Shown here: positions 43,420-53,073 of the stretch, one piece after another | Layout of the letters: each line of letters opens with the position of its first letter | Numbering within the stretch: the first letter of the stretch is position 1 | Assembly: GCA_947095585.1 (NCBI GenBank) | Contig: OX352762.1 | Location: 47,049,335 to 47,113,334 of the forward strand | Direction: 5' to 3' | DNA length: 64,000 nt | DNA from: Nephrocerus scutellatus | Lineage: Eukaryota > Arthropoda > Insecta > Diptera > Pipunculidae | The notes under the pieces: model-generated | The model's database searches: none | The model's input: only the letters and a program-made list of their open reading frames with translations | What the model was told of the DNA's origin: nothing | Translations under genes and position numbers: made by a program

Positions 43420-45898
43420 GACTATAATGATCATATTCCAGAATTTCCATAGGAAGAAGTCTGATAGTCGCATCTTAGTTCTACATTCCGCATTTCATGC
43501 GAATCGCTTAAGAAATTGATTTGTTCCAGAAATTCCAGACCATAATGATGATATTCCAGAATTTCCATAGGAAAAAATCTTATAGTCGCATCTTAGTTCT
43601 ACATTCCGAATTTGATGCGAATTGCTTGAGAAATTGATTTGTTCCAGAAATTCCAGACCATAATGATCATATTCCAGAATTTCCAAAGGAAGAAATCTTA
43701 TAGTCGCATCGTAGTTCTACATTCCGAATTTCATGCGAATCGCTTGAGAAATTGATTTGTTCCAGAAATTCCAGACGATAATGGTCATATTCCAGAATTT
43801 CCATAGGAAGAAGTCTGATAGTCGCATCTTAGTTCTACATTCCGAATTTCCTGCGAATCGCTTGGGAAATTGATTTTTTCCAGAAATTCCAGACCATAAT
43901 GATCATATTCCAGAATTTCCAAAGGATGAAGTCTTTTAGACGCATCTTAGTCCTTCATTCCGAATTTCATGCGAATCGCTTGAGAAGCTGATTTGTTCCT
44001 GCAATTCCAGACGATAATGATCATATTCCAGAATTTCCATAGGAAAAAGTCTTATAGTCGCATCTTAGTCCTACATTCCGAATTTCCTGCGAATCGCTTG
44101 AGAAATTGATTTGTTCCAGAAATTCAACCATAATGATCATATTCCAGAAATTCCAGACCATAATGATCATATTCTAGAATTTCCATAGGAAGAAGTCTAA
44201 TAGTCGCATCTTAGTCACACATTCCGGATTTCATGCGAATCTCTTGGGAAATTGCTTTATTCCAGAAATTCCAGACAAAAATGATCATATTCCAGAAGTT
44301 CCATAGGAAGAAATCTTATAGTCGCATCGTAGTTCTAAATTCCGAAGTTCATGCGAATCGCTTGAGAATTTGATTTGTTCCAGAAATTCCAAACCATAAT
44401 GATCATATTCCACAATTTCCATAGGAAGAAGTCTGATAGTCGCATCTTATTTCTACATTCTGAATTTCCTGAGAATTGCGTGGGAAATTGATTTGTTCCA
44501 GAAATTCCAGACCATAAAGATCATATTCCAGAATTTCCATAGGAAGATTTTCTCCATAATAAAATTTCCAGACCATAATGATCATATTCCAGAATTTCCA
44601 AAGGAAGAAATCTTATAGTCGTATCGTAGTTCTACATTCCGAATTTCATGCGAATCGCTTGAGAAATTGATTTGTTCCAGAAATTCCAGACGATAATGGT
44701 CATATTCCAGAATTTCCATAGGAAGAAGTCTGATAGTCGCATCTTAGTTCTACATTCCGAATTTCCTGCGAATCGCTTGGGAAATTGATTTTTTCCAGAA
44801 ATTCCAGACCATAATGATCATATTCCAGAATTTCCAACGGATGAAGTCTTTTAGTCGCATCTTAGTCCTTCATTCCGAATTTCATGCGAATCGCTTGAGA
44901 AACTGATTTGTTCCTGCAATTCCAGACGATAATGATCATATTCCAGAATTTCCATAGGAAAAAGTCTTATAGTCGCATCTTAGTCCTACATTCCGAATTT
45001 CCTGCGAATCGCTTGAGAAATTGATTTGTTCCTGAAATTCCAGACCATAATGATCATATTCCAGAAATTCCAGACAAAAATGATCATATTCCAGAAGTTC
45101 CATAGGAAGAAATCTTATATTCACATCTTAGTCCTACATTCGGAATTTCATGCGAATCGCTTGAGAAATTGATTTGTTCCAGAAATTCCAGACCATAATG
45201 ATCATATTCCAGAATTTCCATAGGAAGAAGTCTGATAGTCGCATCTATGTTCTACATTCCGAATTTCCTGCGAATCGCTCGAGAAATTGATTTGTTCCAG
45301 AAATTCCAGACCATAATGATCATATTCCAGAATTTCCATAGGAAGAAGTCTAATAGTCGCATTTTAGTTCTACATTCCGAATTTCATGCGAATCGCTTAG
45401 GAAATTTATTTGTTCCTGAAATTCCAGACCATAATGATCATATTCCAGAATTTCCATAGGAAGAAGTCTATTAGTCGCATCTTAGTTCTACATTCCGAAT
45501 TTCATGCGAATCGCTTGAGAAATTGATTTGTTCCAGAAATTCCAGACCAACATGATCATATTCCAGAATTTCCATAGGAAGAAGTCTTATAGTCGCACCT
45601 TAGTCCTACATTCCGAATTTCATGCAAATCGCCTTAGAAATTGATTTGTTCCAGAAATTCCAGACCATAATGATCATATTCCAGAATTTCCATAGGAAGA
45701 AGTCTAATAGTCGCATCTTCGTTCAACATTCCGAATTTCATGCGAATCGCTTGGGAAATGGATTTGTTCCTGAAATTCCAGACCATAATGATCATATTCC
45801 AGAATTTCCATAGGAAGAAGTCTAATAGTGGCATCTTAGTTCTACATTCCGAATTTCATGCGAATCGCTTGAGAAATTGATTTATTCCAGAAATTCCA
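43420..45898. repeat. 2,479-bp tandem duplication, unit B
   Basis: Second copy of 40,941-43,419, offset exactly 2,479 bp at every landmark checked (41,016/43,495; 41,924/44,403; 42,457/44,936; 43,143/45,622). The sequence after 45,898 continues as gaccataatg rather than gactataatg, which marks the end. The junction lies within the attccagaaattccaga region where adjacent monomers are alike. Confidence 0.92.
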
Positions 45899-48337
45899 GA
45901 CCATAATGATCATATTCCAGAATTTCCATAGGAAGAAATCTTATAGTCGCATCTTAGTTCTACATTCCGAATTTCATGCGAATCGCTTGGGAAATTGATG
46001 TGTTCCAGAAATTCCAGACCATAATGATCATATTCCAGAATTTCCATAGGAAGAAATCTTATAGTCGCATCGTAGTTCTAAATTCCGAAGTTCATGCGAA
46101 TCGCTTGAGAATTTGATTTGTTCCAGAAATTCCATACCATAATGATCATATTCCACAATTTCCATAGGAAGAAGTCTGATAGTCGCATCTTATTTCTACA
46201 TTCTGAATTTCCTGAGAATTGCGTGGGAAATTGATTTGTTCGATAAATTCCAGACCATAAAGATCATATTCCAGAATTTCCATAGGAAGAAATCTTATAG
46301 TCGCATCTTAGTTCTACATTCCGAATTTCATGCGAATCGCTTGAGAAATTGAATTGTTCCAGAAATTCCAGACCAAAATGATCATATTCCAGAATTTCCA
46401 TAGGAAGAAGTCTTATAGTTTCATCTTAGTCCTACATTCCGAATTTCATGCGAATCGCTTGCGAAATTGATTTGTTCCAGAAATTCCAGACCATAATGAT
46501 CATATTCCAGAATTTCCATAGGAAGAAGTCTAATAGTCGCATCTTCGTTCAACATTCCGAATTTCATGCGAATCGCTTGGGAAATTGATTTGTTCCAGAA
46601 ATTCCAGACCATAATGATCATATTCCAGAATTTCCATAGGAAGAAATCTTATAGTCGCATCGTAGTTCTAAATTCCGAAGTTCATGCGAATCGCTTGAGA
46701 ATTTGATTTGTTCCAGAAATTCCATACCATAATGATCATATTCCACAATTTCCATAGGAAGAAGTCTGATAGTCGCATCTTATTTCTACATTCTGAATTT
46801 CCTGAGAATTGCGTGGGAAATTGATTTGTTCGAGAAATTCCAGACCATAAAGATCATATTCCAGAATTTCCATAGGAAGAAATCTTATAGTCGCATCTTA
46901 GTTCTACATTCCGAATTTCATGCGAATCGCTTGAGAAATTGAATTGTTCCAGAAATTCCAGACAAGAATGATCATATTCTAGAATTTCCATAGGAAGAAG
47001 TCTTACAGTTGAATCTTGGTCCTACATTCCGAATTTCATGCGAATCGCTTGCGAAATTGATTTGTTCCAGAAATTCCAGACCATAATGATCATATTCCAG
47101 AATTTCCATAGGAAGAAGTCTGATAGTCGCATCTTAGTTCTACATTCCGCATTTCATGCGAATCGCTTAAGAAATTGATTTGTTCCAGAAATTCCAGACC
47201 ATAATGATGATATTCCAGAATTTCCATAGGAAGAAATATTATAGTCGCATCTTAGTTCTACATTCCGAATTTCATGCGAATCGCTTGAGAAATTGATTTG
47301 TTCCAGAAATTCCAGACGATAATGGTCATATTCCAGAATTTCCATAGGAAGAAGTCTGATAGTCGCATCTTAGTTCTACATTCCGAATTTCATGCGAATC
47401 GCTTGGGAAATTGATTTGTTCCTGAAATTCCAGATCATAATGATCATATTCCAGAATTACCATAGGAAGAAGTCTTTTAGTCGCATCTTAGTCCTTCATT
47501 CCGAATTTCATGCGAATCGCTTGAGAAACTGATGTTCCTGCAATTCCAGACCATAATGATCATATTCCAGAATTTCCATAGGAAAAAGTCTTATAGTCGC
47601 ATCTTAGTCCTACATTCCGAATTTCCTGCGAATCGCTTGAGAAATTGATTTGTTCCAGAAATTCCAGACCATAATGATCATATTCCAGAAATTCCAGACC
47701 ATAATGATCATATTCCAGAATTTCCATAGGAAGAAGTCTAATAGTCGCATCTTAGTCACACATTCCGGATTTCATGCGAATCTCTTGCGAAATTGCTTTA
47801 TTCCAGAAATTCCAGACAAAAATGATCATATTCCAGAAGTTCCATAGGAAGAAATCTTATATTCACATCTTAGTCCTACATTCCGAATTTCATGGGAATC
47901 GCTTGAGAAATTGATTTGTTCCTGAAATTCCAGACCATTATGATCATATTCCAGAATTTCCATAGGAATAAATCTTATAGTCGCATCTTAGTTCTACATT
48001 CCGAATTTCATGCGAATCGCTTGAGAAATTGAATTGTTCCAGAAATTCCAGACAATAATGATCATATTCTAGAATTTCCATAAGAAGAAGTCTTACAGTT
48101 GCATCTTAGTCCTACATTCCGAATTTCATGCGAATCGCTTTCGAAATAGATTTGTTCCAGAAATTCCAGACTATAATGATCATATTCCAGAATTTCCATA
48201 GGAAGAAGTCTGATAGTCGCATCTTAGTTCTACATTCCGCATTTCATGCGAATCGCTTAAGAAATTGATTTGTTCCAGAAATTCCAGACCATAATGATCA
48301 TATTCCAGAATTTCCAAAGGAAGAAATCTTATAGTCG

Positions 48338-49813
48338 CATCGTAGTTCTACATTCCGAATTTCATGCGAATCGCTTGAGAAATTGATTTGTTCCAGAAAT
48401 TCCAGACGATAATGGTCATATTCCAGAATTTCCATAGGAAGAAGTCTGATAGTCGCATCTTAGTTCTACATTCCGAATTTCCTGCGAATCGCTTGGGAAA
48501 TTGATTTTTTCCAGAAATTCCAGACCATAATGATCATATTCCAGAATTTCCAAAGGATGAAGTCTTTTAGTCGCATCTTAGTCCTTCATTCCGAATTTCA
48601 TGCGAATCGCTTGAGAAGCTGATTTGTTCCTGCAATTCCAGACGATAATGATCATATTCCAGAATTTCCATAGGAAAAAGTCTTATAGTCGCATCTTAGT
48701 CCTACATTCCGAATTTCCTGCGAATCGCTTGAGAAATTGATTTGTTCCAGAAATTCCAGAACATAATGATCATATTCCAGAAATTCCAGACCATAATGAT
48801 CATATTCTAGAATTTCCATAGGAAAAAGTCTAATAGTCGCATCTTAGTCACACATTCCGGATTTCATGCGAATCTCTTGGGAAATTGCTTTATTCCAGAA
48901 ATTCCAGACAAAAATGATCATATTCCAGAAGTTCCATAGGAAGAAATTTTATATTCACATCTTAGTCCTACATTCCGAATCTCATGCGAATCGCTTGAGA
49001 AATTGATTTGTTCCTGAAATTCCAGACCATTATGATCATATTGCAGAATTTCCATAGGAAGAAGTCTTATAGTCGCATCGTAGTTCTACATTCCGAATTT
49101 CATGCGAATCGCTTGAGAAATTGATTTGTTCCAGAGATTCCAGACGATAATGGTCATATTCCAGAATTTCCATAGGAAGAAGTCTGATAGTCGCATCTTA
49201 GTTCTACATTCCGAATTTCCTGCGAATCGCTTGGGAAATTGATTTTTTCCAGAAATTCCAGACCATAATGATCATATTCCAGAATTTCCAAAGGATGAAG
49301 TCTTTTAGTCGCATCTTAGTCCTTCATTCCGAATTTCATGCGAATCGCTTGAGAAGCTGATTTGTTCCTGCAATTCCAGACGATAATGATCATATTCCAG
49401 AATTTCCATAGGAAAAAGTCTTATAGTCGCATCTTAGTCCTACATTCCGAATTTCCTGCGAATCGCTTGAGAAATTGATTTGTTCCAGAAATTCCAGAAC
49501 ATAATGATCATATTCCAGAAATTCCAGACCATAATGATCATATTCTAGAATTTCCATAGGAAAAAGTCTAATAGTCGCATCTTAGTCACACATTCCGGAT
49601 TTCATGCGAATCTCTTGGGAAATTGCTTTATTCCAGAAATTCCAGACAAAAATGATCATATTCCAGAAGTTCCATAGGAAGAAATTTTATATTCACATCT
49701 TAGTCCTACATTCCGAATCTCATGCGAATCGCTTGAGAAATTGATTTGTTCCTGAAATTCCAGACCATTATGATCATATTGCAGAATTTCCATAGGAAGA
49801 AGTCTTATAGTCG
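48338..49813. repeat. 738-bp tandem pair (6 monomers + 30 bp)
   Basis: The text catcgtagttctac at 48,338 recurs at 49,076. Both 738-bp units carry a 148-bp-type monomer with ccagaacataatg and the marker ggaaaaagtctaatag (about 48,824 and 49,562). A third occurrence of the same markers at about 51,547 belongs to the 1,985-bp-offset copy. Confidence 0.88.
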
Positions 49814-52728
49814 CATCTTAGTCCTACATTCCGAATTTCATGCGAATCTCTTGGGAAATTGCTTTATTCCAGAAATTCCAGACAAAAATGATCATATTCC
49901 AGAAGTTCCATAGGAAGAAATCTTATATTCACATCTTAGTCCTACCAGACCATAGTGATCATATTCCAGAATTTCCATAGGAAGAAGTCTGATAGTCGCA
50001 TCTATGTTCTACATTCCGAATTTCCTGCGAATCGCTCGAGAAATTGATTTGTTCCAGAAATTCCAGACCATAATGATCATATTCCAGAATTTCCATAGGA
50101 AGAAGTCTAATAGTCGCATTTTAGTTCTACATTCCGAATTTCATGCGAATCGCTTAGGAAATTTATTTGTTCCTGAAATTCCAGACCATAATGATCATAT
50201 TCCAGAATTTCCATAGGAAGAAGTCTAATAGTCGCATCTTAGTTCTACATTCCGAATTTCATGCGAATCGCTTGAGAAATTGATTTGTTCCAGAAATTCC
50301 AGACCATAATGATCATATTCCAGAATTTCCATAGGAAGAAGTCTTATAGTCGCATCTTAGTTCTACATTCCGAATTTCATGCAAATCGCTTGAGAAATTG
50401 ATTTGTTCCAGAAATTCCAGACCATAATGATCATATTCCAGAATTTCCATAGGAAGAAGTCTAATAGTCGCATCTTAGTTCTACATTTCGAATTTCATGC
50501 GAATCGCTTGGGAAATGGATTTGTTCCTGAAATTCCAGACCATAATGATCATATTCCAGAATCTCCATAGGATGAAGTTTAATAGTGGCATCTCAGTTCT
50601 ACATTCCGAATTTCATGCGAATCGCTTGAGAAATTGATTTGTTCCTGAAATTCCAGACCATAATGATCATATTCCAGAATTTCCATAGAAAGAAGTCTTA
50701 TAGTCGCATCTTAGTTCTACATTCCAAATTTCATGCGAATCGCTTTCGAAATAGATTTGTTCCAGAAATTCCAGACTATAATGATCATATTCCAGAATTT
50801 CCATAGGAAGAAGTCTGATAGTCGCATCTTAGTTCTACATTCCGCATTTCATGCGAATCGCTTAAGAAATTGATTTGTTCCAGAAATTCCAGACCATAAT
50901 GATGATATTCCAGAATTTCCATAGGAAAAAATCTTATAGTCGCATCTTAGTTCTACATTCCGAATTTGATGCGAATTGCTTGAGAAATTGATTTGTTCCA
51001 GAAATTCCAGACCATAATGATCATATTCCAGAATTTCCAAAGGAAGAAATCTTATAGTCGCATCGTAGTTCTACATTCCGAATTTCATGCGAATCGCTTG
51101 AGAAATTGATTTGTTCCAGAAATTCCAGACGATAATGGTCATATTCCAGAATTTCCATAGGAAGAAGTCTGATAGTCGCATCTTAGTTCTACATTCCGAA
51201 TTTCCTGCGAATCGCTTGGGAAATTGATTTTTTCCAGAAATTCCAGACCATAATGATCATATTCCAGAATTTCCAAAGGATGAAGTCTTTTAGTCGCATC
51301 TTAGTCCTTCATTCCGAATTTCATGCGAATCGCTTGAGAAGCTGATTTGTTCCTGCAATTCCAGACGATAATGATCATATTCCAGAATTTCCATAGGAAA
51401 AAGTCTTATAGTCGCATCTTAGTCCTACATTCCGAATTTCCTGCGAATCGCTTGAGAAATTGATTTGTTCCAGAAATTCCAGAACATAATGATCATATTC
51501 CAGAAATTCCAGACCATAATGATCATATTCTAGAATTTCCATAGGAAAAAGTCTAATAGTCGCATCTTAGTCACACATTCCGGATTTCATGCGAATCTCT
51601 TGGGAAATTGCTTTATTCCAGAAATTCCAGACAAAAATGATCATATTCCAGAAGTTCCATAGGAAGAAATTTTATATTCACATCTTAGTCCTACATTCCG
51701 AATCTCATGCGAATCGCTTGAGAAATTGATTTGTTCCTGAAATTCCAGACCATTATGATCATATTGCAGAATTTCCATAGGAAGAAGTCTTATAGTCGCA
51801 TCTTAGTCCTACATTCCGAATTTCATGCGAATCTCTTGGGAAATTGCTTTATTCCAGAAATTCCAGACAAAAATGATCATATTCCAGAAGTTCCATAGGA
51901 AGAAATCTTATATTCACATCTTAGTCCTACCAGACCATAGTGATCATATTCCAGAATTTCCATAGGAAGAAGTCTGATAGTCGCATCTATGTTCTACATT
52001 CCGAATTTCCTGCGAATCGCTCGAGAAATTGATTTGTTCCAGAAATTCCAGACCATAATGATCATATTCCAGAATTTCCATAGGAAGAAGTCTAATAGTC
52101 GCATTTTAGTTCTACATTCCGAATTTCATGCGAATCGCTTAGGAAATTTATTTGTTCCTGAAATTCCAGACCATAATGATCATATTCCAGAATTTCCATA
52201 GGAAGAAGTCTAATAGTCGCATCTTAGTTCTACATTCCGAATTTCATGCGAATCGCTTGAGAAATTGATTTGTTCCAGAAATTCCAGACCATAATGATCA
52301 TATTCCAGAATTTCCATAGGAAGAAGTCTTATAGTCGCATCTTAGTTCTACATTCCGAATTTCATGCAAATCGCTTGAGAAATTGATTTGTTCCAGAAAT
52401 TCCAGACCATAATGATCATATTCCAGAATTTCCATAGGAAGAAGTCTAATAGTCGCATCTTAGTTCTACATTTCGAATTTCATGCGAATCGCTTGGGAAA
52501 TGGATTTGTTCCTGAAATTCCAGACCATAATGATCATATTCCAGAATCTCCATAGGATGAAGTTTAATAGTGGCATCTCAGTTCTACATTCCGAATTTCA
52601 TGCGAATCGCTTGAGAAATTGATTTGTTCCTGAAATTCCAGACCATAATGATCATATTCCAGAATTTCCATAGAAAGAAGTCTTATAGTCGCATCTTAGT
52701 TCTACATTCCAAATTTCATGCGAATCGC
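49064..52728. repeat. Repeat pair at 1,985-bp offset (about 49.06-50.74 and 51.05-52.73 kb)
   Basis: Landmarks recur 1,985 bp apart: 49,562/51,547, 50,004/51,989 and the short-monomer junction cctaccagaccatagtg at 49,943/51,928. That junction is a 51-bp deletion, so 17 monomers - 51 + 30 = 1,985. The copies diverge at 50,744/52,729, where the first reads ctttcgaaatag and the second reads cttgagaaattg. About 300 bp of other satellite (50,744-51,049) lies between. Confidence 0.85.
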
Positions 52729-52844
52729 TTGAGAAATTGATTTGTTCCAGAAATTCCAGACCATAATGATCATATTCCACAATTTAAATAGGAAGAAGTC
52801 TGATAGTCGCATCTTAGTTCTACATTCTGAATTTCCTGCGAATT

Positions 52845-53073
52845 TGTATTTGTATTTATTTATTGAATTTATAAGCATTTTAAAACAAAGTGTCTTATTT
52901 ATAATACTTATAATGTATGGATTTAAATTAAAATTTAATTGAAATTTCAAAGAGAGTAAAAAAAATAAAAAATATATTAACTGAAATATTATTTTATAGA
53001 AGTTATTGAAGTAATTATACATTATGTAAAAATATTGAATTTTTCAATGATAATCAATGATTTAGAAATATTT
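52845..53073 (-). other. LINE copy 1 3' UTR and 3' end with overlapping AATAAA signals
   Basis: Very AT-rich, about 229 nt. On the minus strand two overlapping AATAAA hexamers (52,855-52,864) lie right at the end and are followed only by about two ATACAA-like repeats. A short 3' microsatellite instead of poly(A) is typical of CR1-like elements, while jockey itself ends in oligo(A). An open frame of 106 codons (53,022-52,702) starts here and runs into satellite; it is a chimeric artefact. Confidence 0.75.

Larger units (their letters stand above)
1..52844. repeat. 118-bp satellite DNA array, main block
   Basis: About 450 head-to-tail monomers, all in the same orientation. Taking the monomer as starting at gaccataatgatcat, starts fall at 1, 119 and 237, giving a 118-bp period, and the phase holds with very few indels throughout. 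The consensus runs through attccagaatttccatagg, a diverse middle (gtcgcatcttag), attccgaatttcatgcg and ttgttccagaaattcca. Almost every monomer has the palindrome ATGATCAT (BclI site TGATCA), so a 118-bp restriction ladder is predicted. Recurring variant classes include gacgataatggtcat, gacaaaaatg with agaagttcc, cacaatttc, ccattatgatc, ccggatttc and ccgcatttc. No gene lies in the block: open frames reach only 60-79 codons on either strand and repeat with the satellite. The location is probably heterochromatin, possibly (peri)centromeric; this is inferred from array size and structure only. The family was not recognised. Confidence 0.97.

Noticed and set aside
338..52201. Dozens of 60-79 codon open frames on both strands with near-identical translations (for example those containing FQNFHRKKS or MEILEYDH).
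   Set aside because: They follow the satellite period, occur on both strands of the same DNA, shift frame each 118 bp and end within two monomers. They have no gene-like start context, so they are by-products of the repeat.
1..52844. CRISPR-like array of evenly spaced repeats.
   Set aside because: The whole 118-bp unit is repeated. There are no unique spacers of constant size, no cas genes, and the sequence is eukaryotic in content.
1..52844. CENP-B-box-like centromere motif in the monomer.
   Set aside because: I looked for the TTCG-TTGGAA-CGGGA type arrangement and did not find it. A centromeric role cannot be argued from a motif.
52702..53022. 106-codon minus-strand frame (also 58,891-59,211) starting MYNYFNNFYK.
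   Set aside because: It begins in the AT-rich LINE 3' UTR and runs across the insertion junction into satellite. It is a chimeric chance frame, duplicated with the block.
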